Assembly (NCBI GenBank): GCA_963402885.1 | Contig: OY727101.1 | Location: 20,064,417 to 20,128,416 of the forward strand | Reading direction: 5' to 3' | DNA: 64,000 nt | From: Antedon bifida | Taxonomy: Eukaryota > Echinodermata > Crinoidea > Comatulida > Antedonidae | Shown: in pieces, positions 26,900 through 38,500 of the stretch | How positions within the stretch are numbered: position 1 is the first letter of the stretch | How the letters are laid out: each line of letters begins with the position of its first letter | Made by a program: the position numbers and the translations under genes | The notes under the pieces: model-generated | What the model saw: the letters and a program-made list of their open reading frames with translations, nothing else | What the model was told of the DNA's origin: nothing | The model's database searches: none

Positions 26900-29800
26900 A
26901 TGGCGGCTCACTCGGTGCAAGTGAGTGTCGAATCTTTGTTAGAAAATCAAGTTCAAGAAGTTGCTCTAGATGGACAAGAGACGTATAACAAGTAGGAATA
27001 TTTTCAATGAATTAAAAAATGTTGAATTCTCAATTGTCTACTAAGTGTATCTAGCTAATAGATAAGTAAGAGAGAGGCTAGGCCCGGCGCCAGCCATAAC
27101 TTCTTGTTCAATGCATCAAACACTACCGCCTTCCCCTGGCTTGATGGGCCTGCTGCCTGCCGCATATGCAAGATTCGGTTAATGGTACATATGGCCTACG
27201 TTTGTTTAGGAATATATTTGTTTTGAATAATGCAAGCACTACCAGCTGTCATAAATAAAAGCTCACATTACATTTTTTTTCCAGGCCTTTGTCTATGTCT
27301 GAAAACTTGGCAAAGTTGGCCCACAAAATTGACTTTGATAAAGTTGAAGAAGAAGAGAAAAAAGAGGAGGAAGATAATGCCGATGGAACCACATCTTTTC
27401 AACATCCTCAGTGGCCATGGGAAAGTGTTAGAAATAAACTTAGGTAAGGAGAGTTAACTTAAATTTGAAATATCGATTTTACAGTAATACAAATTATCTA
27501 TATTATATAGTATTAATAATATTATTAATTACTGATTTTTATGGAGATTTGTTTTTGTTAGTTTACACTTTTTTAATTTATAAGCCTAATTGATTTTTAG
27601 CACTCTCTTTGTAGAAATCAAAATCTCATAATACAGAATTATGATAAACTATTTGTAGAGTTCGTAAATTCTAAAAACTATAGAGCATCACCAACGGAAT
27701 CAATCGCAAAAATGATACAAACAAACGGGACAAACTTGGTTGAGAAAAACAAAATATAACTTTAATCCTGATTATCTTGCTCTTAACATGCATACAAAAT
27801 CGCTGTCACTTCGTATCGAGAGGGATTCACTAAGTTTTGTGGCTCAATAGAAAACTTTACGAATCTACAATTTCTAAATAATATCTTTAACAAACTTGAA
27901 ACTAAAGGGCAAGGCACAACCACGTTGCATACATGAAGGCCGCCATGATACTTCTCCCAGAAAACCAGCCTAGCGCCCTCAATAGCTCAGTTCAATGGGA
28001 ACGCTATACTATTTATATTATTTTTATACATTGTTAATTGCATGCAATTTGTCTTTTGTGCAATATTTTGTATGTCACGTTTTATATTGAGAATAATAAA
28101 AAGAAATAATACTATGCCTATTTTACTGTTTTTCACTTAGGACTGCATTCACAGAGATTTGTGTATTGTCTGATATACTCCACATTGGCCAAGAAAAGAA
28201 GTATCTAGTATTTGATCCAGTCAACCAAGAAGCTCCTCCTCATAGACAAGTTCTTAAATTAGTTACAAAGAAAAAAGTAAGCATCGATGGAGTTGATAGA
28301 GCATTATTTCACAAAAAGGGGGTCCGAGAAATTACTATACTCCAATGGTGAACCCCAATGAACCATAGCAAATCCCAATCTTATAATGAACCATAGGGTC
28401 GGACAAATTACTAATGAATCACAGCAAACCCCAATAATGAACCATCCATAGTGAACCTCAATGAACCAAGGTCAGACAAATTACCATAATGGACCACAAC
28501 GAACCTTGGACTTAACCCAATTAAAAAAACATTCACCCGTTGCACAGCTGTGGTGCCGAGTGACCGTGTCTTTAGCCCATCGATCCTCAATGGTTCCCTC
28601 TCCATATATTCACTGTGGTTCACTCATTGTACAAGGGAAACGGAATGAATTAAATAAGTTTACCTTTTTGTAGAGTTTAGCAACTGTAGCCGATATTTTG
28701 CTGAAGGGTGCTAAGATGCTAAGTAAGCCTCCATCTGAAGCAAATGTACCAGATTTCCATGTGGAACTCCTGAAACTCTGTCAGCACTGGCGGTTAAAGA
28801 AAGTTGGAAACAGTATACTGGGTGATCTTAGCTTCAAGTCCGGTGAGAAACCCTTCGATGGGCATAATAATTATTCCTTAAATAACTTTAAAAAGAAATC
28901 TATGTTGCTAAAGCATCAATTAAAACAGGGTCAGTGTTTTTAGCTGATTTTGTGTTAAATATCTTACTAAGAAACTGCTGGGCCTAAATAAAAATTAGAG
29001 GATGCTATAGAAAATTTACTTATGCATGCAAACAAATTTTGGTTTGGCCATCATAACATATTTTATTTTAGGCCTCTCTCTCCAAGTTATTTTGAACATG
29101 TTTAGATGATGTTTCACCTGGATTTGTGCAGTTTTTTCTTTTTATTTTCTTTTATCTTTTGTAGCTGGTTCAAGATTTTGGCATAGTGGTGTATTTGAAG
29201 TAATAAAAACATCAGATATCGACACGCAAGATGCCGCTGCAGTTGGTATGAATAAACGATCACTCCAAGTTGTGGTACCTACTGATCTTGAGGGAACCAG
29301 TTATATACAAGTTATAATACAAACAGGTTTGTTATTTAGAATAAATTTAAATGTATACCAAACATGTAAAGCTGTGCTTCCACCCAGCTCATTGTCTCAC
29401 TGAAAAAATAATTTAAAAACTTGTTGTTGAATAAACCATATCCTCTAAGCTAAATCATCCTTTTGTTCATTTTCATTTCTATGGAAGGGAAAAATGTTAT
29501 TAAAACAAAAAAATGGCCTATTCAAGTTATTTTTAATGTATTGGAGGAAAATACATTTTTAATCAACAACTTATTCAAGAATCTACTATTGTATTTCATT
29601 GGCTATTTTTTATTGTTTGTAGGTGATGCAGACATAGCCTCAACTGTTGTCTCTCAGATGAGTCGTACCAAAGTATCAGCTAATGCTCATTGGCAGGAGA
29701 GACTGGAAGCAGCCCAGAATGTGCTATTCTGTAAAGAGCTCTTCTCTCAGGTATGTAGTCAGATCTTTTAATACAGGTAGCATTTTGGCAGCTGAGCTGA

Positions 29801-32800
29801 TTGTAGCCACTAAGCTGTGTGTGCTAAACGATCTCATATTGCTTTGTTATTTATGGTCCAGGTTGTAGTTTTTGTGGCATATTCTTAATTATAGTATCGC
29901 TAATTAAAATTAATATAATCAATTATTATGTCTGTATTCCTACCACCCAACAGTACAGTGCACAAATAGAACCCCAGTGGAGGACTCGTGCACGGGTGGG
30001 ACAAATTTTCCTCCTGAATTTATAAACAAAATATTTGAATCTACCACTACATCAGTAATACCAATTTTTTATTTTAATTATACAAAATATTGTTTATACC
30101 ATATTTCAGATAAGCTGTTGTGAAATATTTATTAATGTTATATTTTTATACTATTTTATATTTTTGTAAATGCAATAATTTTAGCCTTTGGCTACTTTTT
30201 GTATTTTGTATTATACCCGAATAAAATAAAAATAACAAATCTAGTCATTTTTAAGAAGGTGCAAAAGCAATATTATTTGTTTTATTTTTAGATTGCAAGG
30301 GAAGCCGTCCAGTTGAAATCCCCTATACCACATCTTGTCATTGGTAACCAAATAATATGCTCTTTGTTCCCACGAGTACAGCTCAGGATTACACTATGTC
30401 ATGATTCACAAGCTGATGATGGGGTAGGGCATAGGTTATTATAATATAAATAAAGAGTGGAGATATTTTTTTACCTGTATATGCTATTTAGTGTAAGATA
30501 ATTAACATACACATTCTTTACTCCACTTTATCATCTCCTCCCAATTCATGTCAAAATTACCCTACTACATGTTATACATGTTACTGTAACTAAAATAAGT
30601 TTATGAGGCAAAAAAATGTATGTGTATGATTAGCCAGAAAAAATCTTGCTAAATAATTACATAAATAAAGTTAAATAAAATGTAGTTGCTGCAGTAACTG
30701 CAGTAGAACAATTATGACATATGGTACCTTAGGCCGACCTAAATTTGGGCCAGTAATTTTCTTAACAAGTGTGTAAAATTACCTTGAATGACTATATATT
30801 TCTAAATCTAACTTGTCGATATTCTTCAATTCCTCCACTCAGATCCCAGCTATGCAGGCAAGTGACCAGAACACATCATTGGAGCATTCACTCCATCAAA
30901 TGTTGAAAGCTTTGCACATAAGTAACCAGTACACAGCAACCCCTCATCCAGTCACCATGTCTCACGTTGTTAGTAAGAAACGTAGGGTAGCTGGACCTAC
31001 TGCATCTACCAAGAAAGAAGTTATGGACAAGCAACCAGGGTAAGCAGTATCCATGATTTTAAAAAGCGGGTGCGACAGATCCAACAGTCAATGAGTGTAT
31101 ATATAATCAGATCTAATTTCACTATTGTTAAATATAATAAATGAAGTAAATGGCCATACTGCATTGAAACACTGGTTCTCATAAGATCACAGAAGTTAAG
31201 TAACATTGGCCCGTTTGCGTTCTGGACTATCACGTTGGGTGCTGTATATACCAGAGAGTGATTGTGTAATGATAACAACGGACGAGCATGGGATAGGCAT
31301 GGGTTCAAGCCAATCTGTTCCATACTGATTGTATCATTTAGGCAAGGTGCTTTACTATCATTGCCTCATCCTTCGGATGGGACATAAAGCCGTTGTAATA
31401 TGCACATTAAAGAACAATTGGTGCATTATTAAAAAACAGTAGGGGATCGTCTCCCGGTGTGCTGATCAGGTAGGCACTGCAGTGGTAGCTGCCGTGGGTC
31501 TGTAGATGGCCTAATCCGAATATCCTCAGTTTCCAGTTAAGCTGAAGGACGATAATAAATACCTTTACCTTTTTAATATTTAAAACAACCTTTAATATTT
31601 ATTTTTCAGGGAATGTATTCTTGAAAGAATAATAAAGCAAGCTAAACATATAGTTCTTAGGAAAAGGTAGGTAAATAAGAGGTTTGGTGTTCTATAGCAT
31701 AGACCAGATTATAAATTTTGAAAATCACAATGGAAAACTACAAGAGCAATCCGAGAGCAAAAACCTCTGCCTATGACTATGAAAATTTAAGGACGTGTTC
31801 CTATAGAGCTATGAAACTATCCTTTAAAATCTTATGAAAATCAGGCAATACATTTTTTAGTAATCCTGCTGACAAATATAGAAACAAACATGAAAAGATA
31901 ACCTCCTTGGCGGAGGTAATAATGTGTGTAGTATGTAAAATAATTGTACTTTATTTGAAGGGTTGCAAAAGTGATAGATGAATTTACAAAAGAGCACAAT
32001 GATCCAACGTTAATTGCGCATTGGGGATCATTTACTCAACCTCTGCAGTCTACTGTTATACTAGATATTGTATCTCAGAGATACGACCAAATACAAAAGT
32101 AAGTTTATTTTCTGCTTTTTTCACTGACTTTCATGATGTTATACTATTCATTTGAAGCATTGCCTTTTATGTGTATTCACTGATCAGGGTAGTTATAGCT
32201 AGTAGCCTTTAAGTGTTGCCTGTTCTCCGATTTAACTGGCCATTTGAAGTGGCATTTGAATTTGGTTTTTTTTTTTTTTTGTTTTTTTTTTAAACCATAT
32301 TTAATGAGGGTGATCCATCCAGCAATTGCTGATCATTAGGGACCCTCAGAGGTTCACAAGACAAACATATACACAATGCTATAGATAAACAAAGTCTTAT
32401 TACAAGTCTTTGGGAGTGGAGTTGTAATTTTGTCCTTAGAAAAAAATCCTGACATGTGACAGGACTTGAACCCAGGACCCTTGGAGTGGTAGCCAAGCAT
32501 CATAACCACCAAGCCACAACTCCACTCCAATGAACCAAAACACTTTATTTATATTTTATTTATAGAACCCTGTTGCAACTGTTTGTTGAGTGTGACCATG
32601 TCAGAGCTGTTTTACGAGATGGACGAGTTACACAGCTGTCACATGAAGAAGAAGACCTCTATGATCTCCTTCTAACACAGGTACATAATTAAAATTGTAT
32701 TTGGACAATTACCCCTAGGATGATTATGATTAGAGACTGTTGGGAACAGCAGTTGTCCTAATAGTAGTTGTCCTAGGGGTATTTGTCCCAAGGGTAGGTT

Positions 32801-33682
32801 ATCCCCTAGGCTAAGGGGTAGGTTGTAGGTAGGTAGTTATCCTGATATACTACCCACTAGGATAACTACCCTAAGCTCTGGGGTAGTTATCCTAGGGGAG
32901 TAGTTGCTCTGAAAGCGTTGGTTTTCCAGGGGCTAATCATAACAATTCAATCATGAACACTTGTTATTGCCATTGTTTTGTATACATGTGCAACTGTGGT
33001 CATTTTCATCTACAAATTGTAATATTTACAGGTGGCTCAATATTTTACATTTTTTACAGGTGTCTTTCCATCAAATGAACACATTGTCGTTTCTTGCTAA
33101 ACTTACACGTATGAATATTCTTCAACACAACATGCAAGTCGGCGTGGGCGATATGGCAAAACTTGGAAATGCTTCGTCCCTCCTGCTGTCGACACCGAAC
33201 GGCAAATAGTAAGTTTATACATGTAATATCTTACTTATGAGGCTGTTAGTGGCTATTGACGAGGAGCTTAGCCATATGAGGCTGGTAGTAGTGGTTATTA
33301 GCTGGGAGTTCGGGAAGGTCCCATTAGCATGTGCTTTTATAAGAAAAGGTAATAAGTGCGTATCTCTTCAGTCAACTGTTTATGGCCACTCCACAGTTAT
33401 TAAACAACATATTGTCAAAACTGCATTAATTCTTTCATTTTAAGATTTGTTATTTTTAATTTTAGTACAATTTCTGTTCGATCTGATCCACTACATGGAA
33501 TTAAAGTGTTTGTCCAAGGTACAACAAAGCCTGTATTTTCCAGCACTGAGAGCAATACCAACATCGTCACCGATCCCAAATATGAACACTTTTCAACGTC
33601 CTTCAGAGAGGTAGATTGGAAGAGGATACCAGGGAGAAATTTTATACACTCTATGGAATTGTTGATGAGTTCCCTGATGTAG
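26900..33682 (+). CDS. MED17: MED17, Mediator complex subunit 17, 13 exons, complete
   Basis: Head-module scaffold subunit of Mediator, which links activators to RNA polymerase II. Exons: 26900-26991, 27285-27443, 28141-28276, 28674-28842, 29165-29326, 29623-29750, 30292-30423, 30843-31039, 31610-31666, 31961-32098, 32566-32680, 33060-33208, 33466-33682. They join in frame to 616 residues; human MED17 is 651. Recognisable family blocks in order are [91 protein letters not shown] and the C-terminal [16 protein letters not shown]. The N-terminal half lacks most of the acidic linker seen in human. The start lies in CAAACATGG, just outside the target duplication of the transposon. It is convergent with DTD2. 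All introns read here are GT-AG. Confidence 0.95.
27654..27871. repeat. Small inverted-repeat element in MED17 intron 2
   Basis: GTAGAGTTCGTAAATTC at the left and GAAAACTTTACGAATCTAC at the right are inverse complements with a few mismatches. This suggests a MITE of about 220 bp. No second copy was noticed in the window. Confidence 0.4.
28330..28510. repeat. Degenerate GAACC-rich repeat in MED17 intron 3
   Basis: Words such as ATGAACCATAG, CCCCAATGAACCA and GGTCGGACAAATTAC recur several times with variable spacing. It begins 54 bp after the exon 3 donor and looks like a decayed tandem repeat. Confidence 0.5.
31150..31565 (+). repeat. 5S-rRNA-derived SINE in MED17 intron 8
   Basis: The first 100 bp (GATCACAGAAGTTAAGTAAC, TTGGCCCG, TTGGGTGCTGTATATACCA) closely follow the internal promoter region of 5S rRNA genes. 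They are followed by a SINE body with the widespread CCTCATCCTTCGGATGGGAC motif and a tail near AAATACCTTTACC. This organisation matches 5S-derived (SINE3-class) elements. It is not a functional 5S gene because the 3' half of 5S is missing. Confidence 0.75.
32285..32527 (-). repeat. tRNA-derived SINE in MED17 intron 10
   Basis: On the minus strand: GAGTTGTGGCTTGGTGGTTA (A-box-like), GGGTTCAAGTCCTGTCAC (B-box-like), then a body repeating AATTACAACTCCACTCC and an end near T-rich sequence. The element ends 38 bp before the exon 11 acceptor. Confidence 0.65.
32700..32930. repeat. Inverted and direct repeats of a GTTGTCCTAGGGGTA word
   Basis: The word and its inverse complement recur at least six times over 230 bp (AATTACCCCTAGGA, GTTGTCCTAGGGGTA, TAGTTATCCTAGGGG and others), so strong hairpins are possible. 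A related block (TACCCCCTGGAAAATTACCA, GGACAACTA) lies at about 50620-50680. Confidence 0.55.
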
Positions 33683-33956
33683 TAAAATGTTGCAAAGTTT
33701 GGAATATAATGGTCATTTTTAGTCCGAATTGGTGAATTTTAAGATACTGTAATTTGCCTTTGTACAAGAGGATATCATCAGTGAGAAATTTTCTGGAAGT
33801 TGGACTTCAGATGTATTAATCAATTTAATTTTATTGGTTCACTGCCATTTTCTGGCTAAACTATAATTCTCTAATTTCCCTTTTTAAAAACAGAATCATG
33901 TTTAGAGAACAAAAACAGTGCATGTACATATTGTAAAAATGTATATTTATGTCAAT

Positions 33957-33962
33957 AATAAA
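33957..33962 (+). terminator. Probable MED17 polyadenylation signal
   Basis: AATAAA 275 bp after the MED17 stop codon. It lies only 30 bp from the oppositely oriented signal of DTD2, so the two transcripts probably end tail to tail. Confidence 0.6.
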
Positions 33963-33991
33963 AAGAAAATATCAAAGATATTTAAATGTTT

Positions 33992-33997
33992 TTTATT
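33992..33997 (-). terminator. Probable DTD2 polyadenylation signal
   Basis: TTTATT on the plus strand reads AATAAA on the minus strand, 130 bp after the DTD2 stop codon. Confidence 0.55.
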
Positions 33998-34126
33998 CTT
34001 TTTCAACAAAATGTATACAATACAAAACCGTAAATCACACTTTATGTTGATACTGTTTTACTGCGCTTGATTCATTTTGTGTAGGTCCCAATTACAAAAA
34101 CTAGTTGACGACTTTACTAACGTATT

Positions 34127-35266
34127 TCAAAACTCAAAGTAATGAGTATATGGTCCATTAGTTACAGTAGAAAATACTTGCCGATTTCCGTAAGTCCCAT
34201 TTCTAACCACACAACTAGCTTCGGTACATTTTGTACTCTTCTCCATTAACTCATTACACAATCGTACAAATTCTGTGTAAAGTTCGCGTCCAATGTCTTT
34301 TTCTATGTTACAATGATATTGCATCATTTTACCTTTGACCTTTCCGCCTAAAGTTGCTTGTGGGATTATGAGAACACTCCCCGGTAAATCGAGAATAGAC
34401 ACATTTTTTTCTTTCGTTTCACTTAGCTTTACATTCATCACCATTGAGGCTAAAAGAAAATAAATATACAATAATACCACAATATTTAAATTCATCTATT
34501 TATGAACTGTATACATCTTCAGCTACAAGTTTTCTACACTAATTCATTGCATTATGCATTATTATTTTTAATTTTTCAAATGTTTTTTTATGTATTTTGT
34601 TAAACACTTACCCATCTTTTTTACTGTTTCAATAGTTGCTCCTTTTAAAAAGCAAACATAGACGACACATCCTTCACCAATCTGTTGAAAAAAAATGTAT
34701 CATAGAAAAGTTGCTTGCACCAAAAGTAATTGAATTACAGCCAACAACAAAATGATAGGTCGGATCCAGGGTTGAGCACTAGGGTGCTTTTTGCCTCCTT
34801 GACAGGTAAAATGTATGAACTTAGGAGGAAGCAGAGGAAGCAACAAAAAGATGTACACTCAATATTAATTTGATCACAAACAAGAACATCTAAAAACTGT
34901 GTTTATGGTCAAAATCATGTGTGTCCTGCACTATATCCTTGCTTGTATCCTCGCACCAGAACATCCTGTCATCTTAATGGTGGTGACCACAGAGGTTGCG
35001 CATGAAGAGGGTTTCCAGGTGGAAATTTTAGTCCAGACCTAAACAATATACACTGCAATAACATATGTTGGAAAAAAAGGACTTGTTACAGTAATTTTGG
35101 TAAATAATTAATATTACCGGTATTCATTTTGTGCTATACTTACTTCAACCCATTCCGCATCACTTTCATCAGTTGGTGGTTTTACTTGTAGTCTTGCTGA
35201 TAAACATCTTTGTATTATAATTCTGGAATTTGGCGTTAAAATACTACTATCACTACTTGATGTCAT
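34127..35266 (-). CDS. DTD2: DTD2, D-aminoacyl-tRNA deacylase 2, 3 exons, complete
   Basis: Trans-editing enzyme of the DTD-like fold, known in animals as ATD. It removes wrongly charged amino acids (for example L-alanine on tRNA-Thr) or D-amino acids from tRNA. Exons: 35144-35266, 34612-34681, 34127-34449, giving 171 residues against 168 in human. Visible family motifs are SARLQVKP and AEWVE at the N-terminus, [27 protein letters not shown], the active-site strand IPQATLGG and the C-terminal GTYGNRQV followed by [11 protein letters not shown]. The TNGP motif matches the DTD2 type (Gly-transPro) rather than the DTD1 type. It shares a 251-bp divergent spacer with XPO5 and converges on MED17. 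Confidence 0.96.
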
Positions 35267-35517
35267 CTTTGATAACTTAGATTGATCTTAATTTATTTTT
35301 TCCGCTTCATTGAATACGGTAAAGTCCAAGAGGGCGAACCCACGTTAAGCCGAAATTGTTTTCGTAAATGTACATCACATTTTCGTACTTCTCCAAATTT
35401 CGTACTAGTGTGAGTGAGTGAAAGAAGGAGGAGCGATCTGCCCCCGCCGCATGATGGATGATGTTCGTGTTATAATGTTTTGATTTAGGCCTGAAATTAG
35501 AAAGAAAAACACCCAAA
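35267..35517. promoter_or_regulatory. Divergent DTD2/XPO5 promoter region
   Basis: 251 bp separate the two start codons, transcribed away from each other. No TATA box or repeat was seen. The bidirectional promoter is inferred from spacing alone. Confidence 0.55.
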
Positions 35518-38500
35518 ATGTGCGCTTTACATCTGGATAGTACTGTCCAGAAGCTCATACATAGTGTAAACATTACAATGGATCCATCTGCTTCACAGCA
35601 ACAGCGTACAGAAGCTTATCATGTAAGTTTTGTGTAGGCCTACTAAACTATACATATCACTCCAGGGTCGGTAGCTAAAAATCCCGCGTATAGGAAGCTA
35701 GTTTGGAGAGATAACACGTATTATTTGTAGGCCTAGAGAGTGGGATTTCCCAGTTTGTGTGGTTTTTTTTATAAACTAGGTTTCAACTTATTACCAAAAT
35801 GAGTTGGGTGATTCGCATAAATGCAGATGCCAGTTTACGTCCTAGCTAGGCTAGGCCTAAATGTTATTGTTTAAAAAATATAATAATGTGTGAAAACATG
35901 ATGTTATTGTTTAAAAAAATAGAAAAGTGAAAAGTGAAAATGCATTTAGCTTTTGTTTTACTTAACTTTTGACAAATAATATATGGTTTTTCTTTCAGTT
36001 TTGTGAGGAATTTAAAGAAAATTCGCCGTTGTGTGTTGAGTGTGGTATGGTGCTTGCCAAGACGGTCTACCCTCCAATCATAAGACATTTTGGACTGCAA
36101 ATTCTAGAACATTGTGCCAAGTAAGTCACATTGTCATGGTCCTGTTTTTTCTGGGGTAGAGAGGGGGTTTAATATATATCTTATTTATTTATTTATTTGT
36201 TCTTTATACTGGGTGACCTCTTCAGTAAAAAAAAATGTTCTCCCAGAGGGCACAGACAAGACAAGGCAAGTTAAAGTACCACACCAACATTTTGAATTTT
36301 TTTCCTCCTAGATTTCGATGGTTAGATATGAACCCACAACAGAAGGGGATTTTCAAAGAAGCTACGATTTCTCTCATTCAAACTGTAAGTTTAAAATATT
36401 TTTCTTTTTTACCAATCACATTTAAATGTAATCAATTTAACGATACTAGCTGATACTATTGTGATATTGTATGTTTTGTGTTTTTTTAGGGTGTTAAAGA
36501 CATTTTATCAGAAGAGATATTTATTAAAGATGGTCTTTCAAGGATCATGGTTGAAATGATAAAGAAGGAATGGCCACAGCGATGGGAAAGCATGCTAACT
36601 GAACTTGATCCTCTTGCAAAAAGTGGAGTAGGTACACTTACCAGAAGATCTCTATATACCTCGGCTGCGCCTTGTTCGATAGAGCAGTCAATATTCTCTC
36701 TATTAAATGAATATACATTCAAAATATGTTGTTATGCCTAAGCCTGAATATGACATAGTTTGGTTTACATTTTCATTTTTTAGGGAACACAGTGTGAACT
36801 GGTGCTTCTAATTTTGTTGCGTTTAGTCGAAGACGTCGTTGCTTTTCAAAATTTTGATCAAAAACGTCGTAAGGACATTGTGACCGGGTTAAACCAAAAT
36901 ATGAAGGAATTGTTAGAGTTTATTTATGGAATGCTAAAAGTGCACTGGGAAATGTATAAACAAGCTGTAAGTAGTCTTATATTTATCTTTCTAGTTGGAA
37001 CTTCTAATATTATTAGAGGTTTCAACTTTAAATAGTCTTTGTTAATAGTATTGTATATTTTTGCATTATTTTCTGTAGAGGAACTCATCAAGTCAGCTTT
37101 CCTGCTGTAGTGCAGCTGTTAAAACTCCCTGCTTTCCCTGAAATAAAGTTTAATGAATAATTAAGTTTTAATTGTTGTTTCAGAAAGCAAATACCAGTGC
37201 AAACAGCCCTGAGGTAAGTTGCCATGAAAGAATAGATGCTACTGCTGTTTACAAAATTGTCCATCACTGATTAAAAGCATCTTATTATATATGCTATAGT
37301 TTATACCATATATACAGTAAAATCTTGAAAACTGGGCTCTCCTTTTTTCGAAAAGAAGCCCCCCTCTGTGGTTTGCAAAAGTAATCTTGGAAAGAAGCCC
37401 ATCTCGAAATCGAGCAATGGGCTTCTTTTCGAGGTTTTACAGTATTGTGTTTAGGATTAGTTTAAAAATTAAAATACCCCTGTTTTCATTCATATCATCC
37501 GAATATAGCTCGCCACTTAACCTTTAACCTTGCAGATGAAAGTAGCATGCAAACTCACAAATGCTACTCTAGAAACTATTGCTGCGTTTGCGGAATGGGT
37601 CACGCTTCCAATGGTTTTCTTGAACGATGGCTATCTCTCGCAGACTTTGTATGAACTCGTAATGGAAATAGAGTTGAGAAATAACGCAGCTGAAATTTTA
37701 AGTATTATTTTTAATAGAAAGGTGAGTAATATGATGAATTTATTAAATTATTGTGATTTATAATTGCAATTATATTTTGTATTTGTAATAATTAAAGGGA
37801 CCATGACAAAAAGATTCTGCTGCAGTAACCATGCAATCACTGCAGCAATTCATATTTTCCACAGAACGTTGATCTCTCATCATTCTTCATTCAAGTCCGA
37901 ACTTATAAACCGGTTAAAGAGTAAAGAAAATGTATTTTACTGCAGTAGAATAATTTTGACCTGGTGTCTAATAACCTTGAAAAGGTTACAAAAAACTGCT
38001 TTTCACGATATTTTGGTATTTTGGGTAATTTGGCAGCTTTTGGAGATAAAAGAAAAATATTAATGATCCATCAATTTAAATATAATTTTGAAAATAATTA
38101 ATTCAGGAAGTTTAAATTCTTTATTTTCTTAGGATCGAGACAAACAGCCTTTAGATTTTATGTTCAGTAAAGCTGCTATGATTGCTATCCTAAGTGCAGC
38201 CCAGTAAGTGCATCAAGTTAAATCTTGTCTTTGTTTGGGCATGTCTGCCACAAGCTTTTTGCTTTTTTGAACATGCCTTCTTCATTCATATTACCTTTCT
38301 TTACACAATTTTGTATACTGTTTATTTGAAGAAAATAAATGTTACTTTGAATTGAATTGAATTGAATTGAAGTTCATTCTTTTATTACTTATTGGCAAAA
38401 TTTAAAAATAAATACATAATACCATAATATGCCTACTGTATAATAAAATCAAAGAATATATGTAAAGATAGAGCAATCTGCTATTTTTCCATTGAAGATT

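Noticed and set aside
31150-31270. Possible 5S rRNA gene
   Set aside because: Only the internal promoter half of 5S is present and it runs into a SINE body.
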